This document shows positions 15,537-22,596 of a stretch of DNA of 25,137 bases, piece after piece. The notes under the pieces were generated by a model, which worked only from the letters and a program-made list of their open reading frames with translations, did no database searches and was not told the origin of the DNA. The DNA is from Microcaldota archaeon (GTDB taxonomy: Archaea > Micrarchaeota > Micrarchaeia > Micrarchaeales > Micrarchaeaceae). Where the stretch lies: assembly GCA_021812105.1 (NCBI GenBank), contig JAKAOQ010000006.1, positions 1-25,137 of the forward strand, given 5' to 3'. Both the position numbers and the translations under genes were made by a program. Each line of letters begins with the position of its first letter. The first letter of the stretch is position 1.

Positions 15537-16274
15537 CTATCCTCTAAGCCCTATGTATCCGAGCGAAACCATCTTGTTGAGTATCTGCTCCACGCGCGGC
15601 GGTATCAGCTTGTAGGTTTCCGCAAACTCGTTGACATCTATCGTGTTGTTGTGCGACTCTATCCACTCCTGCACCATGACCATCAGGGACTCGTCAGAGT
15701 AGGTCTCCAGTGATTTGAGCCTGTCCTTCAGCGCTGCGTTCTCCTGGCTCAGTTGCGAAGCCTGCACCGTAAGGTTTTTGTTCGACGAGGTCAGCTCTAT
15801 GTTCAGCCTCTTGAGCTCGCGGTACTCGTTGAAGAGCGAATCGTAGTTGTTGAACAGCGTGCTGTAGCTCTGCGACATAGAATTAAGCACGTCGTCTATT
15901 GTTGAGTCGGAGTACTGGAAGAACTCCGCGAGGTTCGGCGTGTACAGATCGGATATCAGCGAGAGGACGCTGAACACGTTCTTTATTACGGTCAGCCTTC
16001 TTAGCTTCTCGCTCGCGTCCATCGGGATGGTATATTCTATTTCCATCCTGTCCTTGAAGAGCTTTATTACGAAGAACAGGAAGGGGCGCTTCTGTATGTC
16101 CCTGCTCTCGACCCTTATGAGCGACAGAGAATCCGTATCGCGCTTTGCCGAGAACATCTGCAACGATGAGAGCCTGCTCGCTATCGCGTCGAAGCTGCCG
16201 AGCAGGGTGCCGCCTATGCTTATCGTGCTTACCTTGGGCTCTACTACACCGGTCTCTTCAGCCAAAACAACCAC
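15537..16274 (-). CDS. Coiled-coil protein with C-terminal winged-helix-like domain, unknown
   Basis: A 245-residue soluble protein. Residues about 15-110 look like an alpha/beta domain (MEIEYTIPMDASEKLRRLTVIKNV). Residues about 137-191 form a long coiled coil with heptad-like leucines (LFNEYRELKRLN, LSQENAALKDRLKSLE). Residues about 195-245 form a small helical domain resembling a winged helix (EWIESHNNTIDVNEFAETY, then RVEQILNKMVSLGYI). The start is GTG at 16274, eight bases after AGGA. It is first in the second sub-operon of the cluster, behind its own promoter. It may be an assembly or scaffold factor of the membrane machine, or a regulator; this is inference. Confidence 0.75.
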   Translation of the reverse strand: MVVLAEETGVVEPKVSTISIGGTLLGSFDAIASRLSSLQMFSAKRDTDSLSLIRVESRDIQKRPFLFFVIKLFKDRMEIEYTIPMDASEKLRRLTVIKNVFSVLSLISDLYTPNLAEFFQYSDSTIDDVLNSMSQSYSTLFNNYDSLFNEYRELKRLNIELTSSNKNLTVQASQLSQENAALKDRLKSLETYSDESLMVMVQEWIESHNNTIDVNEFAETYKLIPPRVEQILNKMVSLGYIGLRG

Positions 16275-16307
16275 TGAATAATCCTGCTATCCGACAGGCG
16301 TTCAAAG

Positions 16308-16372
16308 AACAATCTTTTCGTCCGTGGGGGCAGAACATAGATATAGAGGAATAAGGTTATAAAAAGATTGTT
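16308..16372 (-). promoter_or_regulatory. Promoter of the last sub-operon, flanked by an 11-bp inverted repeat
   Basis: AACAATCTTTT (16308-16318) and AAAAGATTGTT (16362-16372) are perfect inverted copies 43 bases apart. Between and overlapping them is the minus-strand TATA candidate TTTATAAC (16356-16363), predicting initiation near 16333; a second candidate, CTATATC, is near 16340-16346. The gap 16275-16406 contains no other gene. Confidence 0.5.
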
Positions 16373-16406
16373 ATGCCATCGATGCCTCGTTTTATGCCTG
16401 GCGTTG

Positions 16407-16832
16407 TCAGCGCTTTCCGATTACTTTCGCCGCGGTCTTTTGTTCACCGCTACCTGCAGCCGTCCTGTTCGGGACCACGAGCCCAGGCACGTAGTTCACC
16501 AGCGAGAGCAGGTACAGGAAGAGCACGATTATGACACCGTAGAGAAGCGCCGACAGCTTGTCGTGCGACAGGACTATGAACGCTCCTGCGAAGAGGAAGC
16601 CCAGGACGAGATAGACGACCTGCCGCCTGATCATCCTCTCCCTCGCCTTCTTGTACTTTGGGTAGCACTCCCTGCACACCACGAGCACGTACCCCTTCTC
16701 GTTTCTCGTTACGTACCTCTTTATGAGCCTGATTCCGTTTATCACGAAGTCCTCCTTTACGGGCAGCCCGTCCTTTGCCTCTCCGCAGATTATGCATCGC
16801 TTGCCGTTGCCCTTCGCATTTTCATTGTTCAA
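16407..16832 (-). CDS. Zinc-ribbon protein with two transmembrane helices, unknown
   Basis: A 141-residue protein. Two CxxC knuckles (C13/C16 in KRCIICGEA, C53/C56 in VVCRECYPKY) would bind one zinc ion. After a basic segment (KKARERMIRR) come two membrane helices (about 71-89 and 95-113), then a short polar tail. The basic stretch before the first helix puts the zinc ribbon inside the cell. Its start overlaps the stop of the preceding gene by four bases (ATGA), so translation is coupled. It closes the sub-operon that encodes the ATPase. No named family is recognised. Confidence 0.8.
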   Translation of the reverse strand: MNNENAKGNGKRCIICGEAKDGLPVKEDFVINGIRLIKRYVTRNEKGYVLVVCRECYPKYKKARERMIRRQVVYLVLGFLFAGAFIVLSHDKLSALLYGVIIVLFLYLLSLVNYVPGLVVPNRTAAGSGEQKTAAKVIGKR

Positions 16833-17137
16833 CCAAACACCACATCTGCCTCGTACACTCTTCCTATCTCAGACGTTATCCTCTTCTCGTCGACCATACC
16901 CATGACCCCGTTTATCATTACGTCATCCATGCCGAGGCGCCTGAGTACGTTGACTATGTCATCCCTCTCCAGGCCAGCCTTTTCAAGGAGCGACACGAAC
17001 GAGACAACGTTTATGTGCCTGTGCGATTTCTCCATCGCGGCTATGAGGCCTTCGATGCTCTTCTCGCTGACCTTGAGCGCAAGAAGGACGCGCCTTATCT
17101 CGATTCTGGATATAGTGAAGGTATTCGCGCTAGCCAT
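16829..17137 (-). CDS. Stand-alone paralog of the neighbouring ATPase's C-terminal helical domain
   Basis: About 102 residues, all-helical and soluble. The segment EIRRVLLALKVSEKSIEGLI ... FVSLLEKAGLERDDIVNVL, then RRLGMDDVMINGVMG, aligns over roughly 70 residues, without large gaps, to the end of the upstream ATPase (ELKNVLIDCNLSNEDI ... FINSLRSHGARVGDIISFL, then KNLGIPDQLITRIMG). Start: GTG at 17146 or ATG at 17137; the ATG is preferred because GGGTG lies seven bases before it. It overlaps the ATPase stop. It may act as an adaptor or competitor for whatever the ATPase tail binds. Confidence 0.75.
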   Translation of the reverse strand: MASANTFTISRIEIRRVLLALKVSEKSIEGLIAAMEKSHRHINVVSFVSLLEKAGLERDDIVNVLRRLGMDDVMINGVMGMVDEKRITSEIGRVYEADVVFG

Positions 17138-18638
17138 TCTGCGCACCCATTATCCTGGTTATCAGCTGGTCGGGTATGCCGAGGTTCTTTAGGAATGATA
17201 TTATGTCACCTACCCTGGCGCCGTGGGACCTGAGCGAGTTTATGAAATCGTTCATCTTGAAATTCCTGTCCTGCTGGTCGAAAGTAGTGAAGATCGAGGT
17301 TATATCCTCGTTTGACAGGTTGCAGTCTATCAGTACGTTCTTCAGCTCATCCTTCTCGAACTGGTACTCGCGCTGTATGATTCCTGAAGATATCTCGCTC
17401 TGCGTTAGCATGTCCGCGAGGTCGATAGTATACACGTACAGCGGCTCCTCGCCCTTCACCTTCTCGAGCAGGAACGTCTCGGGGAACCTCAGCGCGGTCT
17501 GGAACGCCATTACGACCGCTACCTGCCCCACTCCGAACTTCCCTATCTCGGACCTTATGAAGTCTGAGAAGTTCAGCGACCCCTGAAGGTAGTTCATGAA
17601 CTTTTCGAACTTTATCCTCAGCATGAAGTTCGTGCCTACGTTCGAGAATATCGCCTCGTTTATGTCGGTGGGGTTCTGCGATGCGACTATCAGGCCGAAC
17701 CTGTACTTCCTTCCCTCCCTTACTATCGTAACGGCGTCGCTTTTCTCGTCGCTCGCGACCTTCCACGCCTCGTCCAGCACCACGAACGTCTTGAGGCCCT
17801 TTGACTCGCTCCACACCTCTGCCCTCATAAGCTCCTTTAGAGTCTGGAGTATGAACAGCGCCGCCAGCGCCCTGAACGTGTCGTCGGACAGCGCGGACAG
17901 GTCTATGTCAACGAGCCCCGACTCCACGAGCTTCGAGAGCTCGAGCGTGCTCTTCCTTGCGAAGTAGTCCTCGCCCTCCCTGGCGAACTGCCTCAGCCTG
18001 TATATCGCGTTCTCGAGCTCGGCGGGATACTCGTACGTGCCTTCCTGCAGCTTCTCCGAGAGCAGCGAGATCGCGTCCTTCAGCGTCGGGGCGTCCTTTC
18101 CCTCAGGCGCCCTCTCGGACAGCGTGAATCCCGCGTTGACGTAGGCCTGCTCTATCGCCTCCTCGGTCAGCCTCTTCTGCTCCGGATACGTGCCGATGTC
18201 GGTCAGTATGTCGAGTGAGTTTATTATCTGTTTCACCCTGTCCAGCGGCTTCATCCCTGAAAGGTCCATTATGTTTATGTACGAACCCTTGCCCAGCGAG
18301 ACGACGGTCCCACCGCTCTGGTTGACCCAGGCCTTGTACTCCCCGGCCCAGTCTATTATGACCGCGTTTGTTCCCCATATGTAGTTGGCCCTCAGTATGA
18401 AGGTCTTCACGAAGTAGCTCTTTCCGGCTCCGGTTATACCGACAACTGCTATGTGGGGGTTGGTGATGTTCAGGAACGACCACGTGAACGGAACGCGGAA
18501 TATTTTGGTGTTGCCTATGAATATCGACTTGAACGGATCGTTGAGCAGAACGCTCGCCGGAGGCTCGGGTGGTCTGGATATGAACGCCCTCTTCGCTATT
18601 TCGTTGCTCATTATATGCTGGAATCTTAGTATCGTCAT
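17130..18638 (-). CDS. VirB4/TraC-like (HerA-FtsK superfamily) secretion ATPase
   Basis: Energy-supplying hexameric ATPase expected on the inner face of a type IV secretion or DNA-transfer machine. Numbered from the ATG at 18638 (502 residues): Walker A GITGAGKS (67-74), IIDWAGEY shortly after, Walker B FVVLDEAW (285-292) and the SQNPTD sensor (about 320-325). LDEAW is typical of VirB4-type proteins. The N-terminal domain of VirB4 is absent and seems to be supplied by the two preceding genes. Residues about 429-500 are an extra helical domain copied in the next gene. Start: an ATG at 18680 would overlap the upstream gene by 38 bases; 18638 follows AGGGATGAT at its stop. Confidence 0.88.
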   Translation of the reverse strand: MTILRFQHIMSNEIAKRAFISRPPEPPASVLLNDPFKSIFIGNTKIFRVPFTWSFLNITNPHIAVVGITGAGKSYFVKTFILRANYIWGTNAVIIDWAGEYKAWVNQSGGTVVSLGKGSYINIMDLSGMKPLDRVKQIINSLDILTDIGTYPEQKRLTEEAIEQAYVNAGFTLSERAPEGKDAPTLKDAISLLSEKLQEGTYEYPAELENAIYRLRQFAREGEDYFARKSTLELSKLVESGLVDIDLSALSDDTFRALAALFILQTLKELMRAEVWSESKGLKTFVVLDEAWKVASDEKSDAVTIVREGRKYRFGLIVASQNPTDINEAIFSNVGTNFMLRIKFEKFMNYLQGSLNFSDFIRSEIGKFGVGQVAVVMAFQTALRFPETFLLEKVKGEEPLYVYTIDLADMLTQSEISSGIIQREYQFEKDELKNVLIDCNLSNEDITSIFTTFDQQDRNFKMNDFINSLRSHGARVGDIISFLKNLGIPDQLITRIMGAQNG

Positions 18639-18642
18639 GCAA

Positions 18643-19476
18643 TCATCCCTGCTGGCTAAACTGCGCCGCCACGTCTTCAAATGTTGTGGGAAGCATGAAG
18701 CTGTACATGAAGAGCGAGTAAAGCTCCCTTCCCTCTATCCTCGTCAGGTCTACGTCCAGCGCGCTCAGCGCGACCTGGAGCTGCTTGACCTGAGCGTCGA
18801 GCGCGTCCAGCGACGCCTTCTCGCTTATCCCAACCGCTGTAGTCTCTACGTACATGAGCGTGGCCACCGGCTTTTCGCCCTGCGAGATCCTGTCTATCTT
18901 CGCCTGTATCATGTTGATGTTGCGCTGTATATTTGTTATAGTGACGTCGTTCGTACCCTGGCTCTGCAGCGCACGTGAAAGCTGGAACTCCTGGTACCCC
19001 CTCTTGCCCTCGAGCTCGTCCCTGACCTTCTGCACGTCCATGCCCGAAGAGACCACGTGGTACTTGAACGGAAAGTGGATGTTTGCGATCGCGCGCTCCC
19101 ACTTCTCCGGAGCCTGGCGCAGCTGGTCTTCTACAGACTCCTCGACCCGTTCTTCCTTGAATGTATAGGCGAAGAGGTTCGCCGATATGTAGCCCGTAGA
19201 GTAGAATATGCCGTTGACGTTCTTGACTACCGCGTTCTGCTTCTTGACTATATAGTAGTTGGCCACAGGCTGGAAAGACACGCCGAGCAGCGTCGTGAAA
19301 AGCGGAAATACCACGAAATCCGCGAACGTGAAGAGCAGAAGGAATCCGAGAGTCAGCAGCGATAGTAATATAACCGCAGACGAAGCGAGGCCCTTGCCGA
19401 AGCTGCCCGCTCCTTCTATCGCGATAAGCGTTATCAGCGCGGTGAATGCAAGGTACATTATCGTCTCTTCGTCCAT
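18643..19476 (-). CDS. VirB3/VirB4-N-domain-like membrane protein, second of two paralogs
   Basis: A 277-residue protein: two membrane helices (about 7-28 and 33-58), then a cytoplasmic alpha/beta domain with a long helical middle (TNIQRNINMIQAKIDRISQG). The order (two helices, then a domain ending in ELYSLFMYSFMLPTTFEDV just before an ATPase gene) mirrors VirB3 followed by the N-terminal domain of VirB4 in conjugation systems. Resemblance is by layout and local pattern, not by a signature motif. It shares layout and scattered identities with the preceding 278-residue protein. Start ATG (19474-19476) directly abuts that gene's TAA, and its own stop is five bases before the ATPase start. Confidence 0.75.
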   Translation of the reverse strand: MDEETIMYLAFTALITLIAIEGAGSFGKGLASSAVILLSLLTLGFLLLFTFADFVVFPLFTTLLGVSFQPVANYYIVKKQNAVVKNVNGIFYSTGYISANLFAYTFKEERVEESVEDQLRQAPEKWERAIANIHFPFKYHVVSSGMDVQKVRDELEGKRGYQEFQLSRALQSQGTNDVTITNIQRNINMIQAKIDRISQGEKPVATLMYVETTAVGISEKASLDALDAQVKQLQVALSALDVDLTRIEGRELYSLFMYSFMLPTTFEDVAAQFSQQG

Positions 19477-20313
19477 TTACTCTCCCGTTTGCTCCCCTGC
19501 TCCCTTGGTGAGGCTCTCACTCACCGTAGAGTAGGGTATTAGAAATTCGGGCTCTATAAACTTCAGCAGGTCGTTGCCCGTTATTATGCTGGGCGTGACC
19601 CCGAGCACGGCGCCTATGCCGGACATGAGCTCAGTGGCCTTCTGCTGCGCTATCGATACCGCCTCGTACTCCTTGGTACCCGAAGCGGAAACTCCGGCGT
19701 AAGTGAGCAGCTCAAGGGACTGTATGGAGGTTATGCTGTCGAGTATGTTTCTCCACATAGAGAGCTCTCCCCTCAGCCTTTCCACCATCTTCGGATCTGT
19801 ACCGTCCTGCGACGCCTTGACCTCATCGTTCTCCAGCTCGTTGATCTTCTCCCTGAGCTGCATTATGTAAACGTCTTTGTCCATCGTGTAGAGCTGAGTG
19901 GTGAACCTGGCTGGATCCTTGCTGAGGCTGACCAGCCTGCTTACCTGCGTCGCGAAATCGATCTTCTCGTCATCGCTCATTTCGGTAGCTGACCTGTAGA
20001 GCGGAATGCTGATGTATATCGTAGCGATGAAGTCTTCGCCGCTCTTGCGAAGTATGGAATCCTGGGCCGTTGAGAGCCAGTAGGCGTTCTCGTCGCTCAG
20101 GACAACTCTCTTTGATCTCTGCCTCATCATTGGTATTAGGAAGGGAGTGTAGTACCTTGTCATTATGGCGAGGATGTCCATCAACAGCGCGAGCAGCAGC
20201 AGCACGAACTTCGCTATCAGCAGGAATGATATAGGTGGCAGGGTGATCGACGCGGCTAGGAAGACCACGGACACTCCGAGGAAGCCCATGAATATGAGAT
20301 ACTTTTTTTCCAT
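19477..20313 (-). CDS. VirB3/VirB4-N-domain-like membrane protein, first of two paralogs
   Basis: A 278-residue protein: two N-terminal membrane helices (about 5-25 and 28-52), the basic stretch MMRQRSKR, then a soluble domain (about 75-265) with a helical middle (REKINELENDEVKAS, ERLRGELSMWRNIL). It ends in DLLKFIEPEFLIPYSTVSESL, which matches the position and pattern of ELYSLFMYSFMLPTTFEDV in the next protein. Both also share an AQDSILRK/KQNAVVKN-like segment followed by YIS about 20 residues on. It is the first gene behind the internal promoter at 20366-20373. Function is inferred from the ATPase downstream. Confidence 0.75.
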   Translation of the reverse strand: MEKKYLIFMGFLGVSVVFLAASITLPPISFLLIAKFVLLLLALLMDILAIMTRYYTPFLIPMMRQRSKRVVLSDENAYWLSTAQDSILRKSGEDFIATIYISIPLYRSATEMSDDEKIDFATQVSRLVSLSKDPARFTTQLYTMDKDVYIMQLREKINELENDEVKASQDGTDPKMVERLRGELSMWRNILDSITSIQSLELLTYAGVSASGTKEYEAVSIAQQKATELMSGIGAVLGVTPSIITGNDLLKFIEPEFLIPYSTVSESLTKGAGEQTGE

Positions 20314-20365
20314 TCTGCATCGTCTCCGTTAAAGGGCCGCACTACGAACCATCGTATTGCACCAG

Positions 20366-20373
20366 TATATAAA
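20366..20373 (-). promoter_or_regulatory. Internal TATA box before the ATPase sub-operon
   Basis: On the minus strand this reads TTTATATA, an exact box A match, in the only sizeable gap (20314-20382) of the upstream half of the cluster. It predicts initiation near 20344 and a 30-base leader. The ATPase genes can thus be expressed separately from the channel-like genes. Confidence 0.6.
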
Positions 20374-20382
20374 GTTTGCAAA

Positions 20383-21528
20383 TTATATAAAACTTCTTAG
20401 TCTGCTTCCCGTATACGTCGCTCCGCCTATGAAAGTTGCCACCTGCGTCACGAACGCGTACGTAACGGCCATTATCAGAGATGGGTAGAAGAGTATGAGC
20501 AGCCAGAAGGAGCTCATCTCGCTGTTGACGTTCTGCAGCAGCGTTGGGAGCGGGCTCGTGGCCGTGAGCCCGTTGGTTTCCGCGCCGGCGCCCGAACCGA
20601 AGCGCGTGAGCTGCGATGCTGTTAGCTGCATGCTGCTCAGCAGATTCGGCGCCGTGAAGTAGTACGCTACAGCAAATAGGGATGGCATGACTATGAAGAA
20701 GCCCATGGCCAGCGCTATGAGCATTCCGCCGAACGCCCTCGTAGGGAATATGGCACGGAATATTGTGCCCGGAACCAGGAACGCCGGGATCGAAACCGAG
20801 GCGAAGAATATCAGCAGGTAGTATTCGGCGTAGAGAGCGGTGATACCGTCGATTATCAGGCCCCCGATGGCTGAAGCCGGCTCGAGCACGAAGATGCTGA
20901 GCGGTGCAGAGTACAACTGCGGTATAGAAGTAAGGATTTGCGATGCAATGGATTTGAGCGGGGCGCCGCCGATCAAAAGCGTAATGGTTATAGAAGTATA
21001 CTGCGCGTCCGTAACGTATATGCTGAACAGCGAGGTGTATATCGCTTCTGCGCTGTTTATCGTCTTGTTTATCAGCCCCAGCGAGGTGGCGTAGGGATTT
21101 ATCGTCCCGACAACGATAGATGGCACGAGCCCGAAGGCGACAGCGGAAACGAACAGGAAGATGAGTATTATTATCGCGCTCGCCGTGGCTTCGTAGAGCT
21201 CTCCGATGCCGAAATTGCGTATCCTGTCGCTCTTTATTCCGGCACCGACGGCGAATATGACTGACGCTATCGAGAATGCTATCAGGAGCGCGATCTCCGC
21301 GAGCGGGAGGTCGCTCTCCCATACAGATGTAATCTGCGCGTTTATTGCGCAGTACCACGGCGCCTGGTAGGTGATGTTCAGCTGCATTCCCACTGGCAGG
21401 CTCGAACACTGGCCGCCCGGAGGGTTAGAGTTACCGCCGCCCGGCAGCGTGGCGGGTCGCGCTCCCGCTATCGGAATGAGTGCGGCTGCGGAAATGAGCA
21501 GCAGTGCGATCAGAATGCTTTTATTCAT
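20383..21528 (-). CDS. VirB6-like polytopic membrane protein, paralog 4
   Basis: A 381-residue protein with a signal-peptide-like start (MNKSILIALLLISAAALIPIAGA), a short Pro/Gly-rich outer segment with C41 and C60, and several membrane helices. The family signature GTIFRAIFPTRAFGG is at 254-268, and an upstream GIKSDRIRNFGIGELYEA segment (97-114) marks the cytoplasmic loop before the third helix. The C terminus GSRLRSFI resembles its paralogs' tails. Ribosome-binding GGTGTGA overlaps the upstream stop. Likely one of the channel-forming subunits of the secretion-like machine; VirB6/CedA likeness rests on topology and gene context. Confidence 0.78.
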   Translation of the reverse strand: MNKSILIALLLISAAALIPIAGARPATLPGGGNSNPPGGQCSSLPVGMQLNITYQAPWYCAINAQITSVWESDLPLAEIALLIAFSIASVIFAVGAGIKSDRIRNFGIGELYEATASAIIILIFLFVSAVAFGLVPSIVVGTINPYATSLGLINKTINSAEAIYTSLFSIYVTDAQYTSITITLLIGGAPLKSIASQILTSIPQLYSAPLSIFVLEPASAIGGLIIDGITALYAEYYLLIFFASVSIPAFLVPGTIFRAIFPTRAFGGMLIALAMGFFIVMPSLFAVAYYFTAPNLLSSMQLTASQLTRFGSGAGAETNGLTATSPLPTLLQNVNSEMSSFWLLILFYPSLIMAVTYAFVTQVATFIGGATYTGSRLRSFI

Positions 21529-21532
21529 ATTA

Positions 21533-22588
21533 TCACACCATACCGGAGAGGAGGGACATGAAGTTTACACGCTCGCCTATCGCTGTCGAGAAGTCAACTA
21601 TGAACGCGTCGAGTATCAGGAAGTTGATGAAGGGTATGAACGTGAGACCGGAAACGTAGTAGCCTATCGATACCATTATATCGGCGAGAACGGGCGGCGT
21701 GATTACGCTCAGGGAGGAGGCCAAACTTATCAGCAAGTTTGCTATCATAGTGTACTCGTTATAGGTTTGCAGCTGCACGTTGATAAAACCGTACGTAAGC
21801 GATACTAAAATAGGATACACGAGCCCGAGGCCCAGCGCAAACGCTATCATGACCCCGCCGAAACTCCTCGAGAACCCGAACGTCCTCGCCACTATTCCGA
21901 TCACAAAGAACGTGAAAAGGAAGAGCATCGAAGCCGATATTAGCAGCATCTGCACCTGGTTGAGCATCAGCATGACGAGCAGGGCGTTGTATGATGTGGA
22001 GAGTGCGGTCTCTGTAGACGAAGAGAAGATGCTCGGTAGTCCGGCCTCGGCCTTTATGAACGGCTGGTTGGTCATCGTATAGGACATAGTAAATCCGGGA
22101 GTGAAGCCGAGGATATAGGACCCGACGTAGAGTGTCTGGGCGAGCTGGAACGCCGCGTTGTTGAAGGTGCTTATGTCGCACGAAGCGAGGGTAAAAGTAT
22201 CGACGACGCTGCCGCCAGAGCAGGCGGTAGGCAGGAGGCCGATGGCTTTGAACGCCCCCTGCGGATTTATCAGGAATAGGTAAGCGAAGAACGAAAATAT
22301 GAGCAGCATAACCAGAGAGAGAAGCGCCTCGTATATCTGCATCCTGGACCACGTCCTCGCGTTCGGGCTGTTGATTATCCCGGCCAGCGCAAAGACTATC
22401 GCGGCTATCACTATTATCAAAAGCGTGACGATGATAGCTATGCTTGAATATTCTGCCGGTATATTTTCTACAAGCAGCGCAACGCCGTAGAGGTGCGAGC
22501 TGATCGGACCAAGCAGCGAAGTGTTCAAGAGCCCAGAGGCCAGGAGCAGCGGGACCAGGAACGCAAACATCTTCGTATTCGTATTCAT
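21533..22588 (-). CDS. VirB6-like polytopic membrane protein, paralog 3
   Basis: A 351-residue protein: N-terminal signal/anchor helix (about 8-24), second helix (about 49-70), the cytoplasmic NARTWSRMQIYEALL segment (77-90), and an outer loop holding a cysteine pair (C123, C137). The signature GIVARTFGFSRSFGG is at 231-245, followed by further helices to the C terminus. Layout matches its tandem neighbours on both sides. It starts eight bases after the preceding gene's stop with AGGTG upstream, and ends four bases before the next start. No enzymatic motif is seen. Confidence 0.78.
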   Translation of the reverse strand: MNTNTKMFAFLVPLLLASGLLNTSLLGPISSHLYGVALLVENIPAEYSSIAIIVTLLIIVIAAIVFALAGIINSPNARTWSRMQIYEALLSLVMLLIFSFFAYLFLINPQGAFKAIGLLPTACSGGSVVDTFTLASCDISTFNNAAFQLAQTLYVGSYILGFTPGFTMSYTMTNQPFIKAEAGLPSIFSSSTETALSTSYNALLVMLMLNQVQMLLISASMLFLFTFFVIGIVARTFGFSRSFGGVMIAFALGLGLVYPILVSLTYGFINVQLQTYNEYTMIANLLISLASSLSVITPPVLADIMVSIGYYVSGLTFIPFINFLILDAFIVDFSTAIGERVNFMSLLSGMV

Positions 22589-22596
22589 ACCTGCAC

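Noticed and set aside
16368..17192. Plus-strand open frame of 274 codons
   Set aside because: It lies opposite two minus-strand genes with ATGA coupling, CxxC motifs and a domain paralogous to the ATPase tail; the plus-strand product has no recognisable feature.
17130..18638. The ATPase as a HerA DNA-end-resection helicase
   Set aside because: No NurA gene is adjacent, the Walker B reads LDEAW as in VirB4 proteins, and all neighbours are membrane proteins, which favours a secretion or transfer role.
20342..21409. Long minus-strand open frame of about 355 codons overlapping the membrane-protein gene
   Set aside because: Its product is rich in Arg and His with no hydrophobic pattern or motif, and it is the shifted frame of a clear signal-peptide-bearing membrane protein that carries the family signature.
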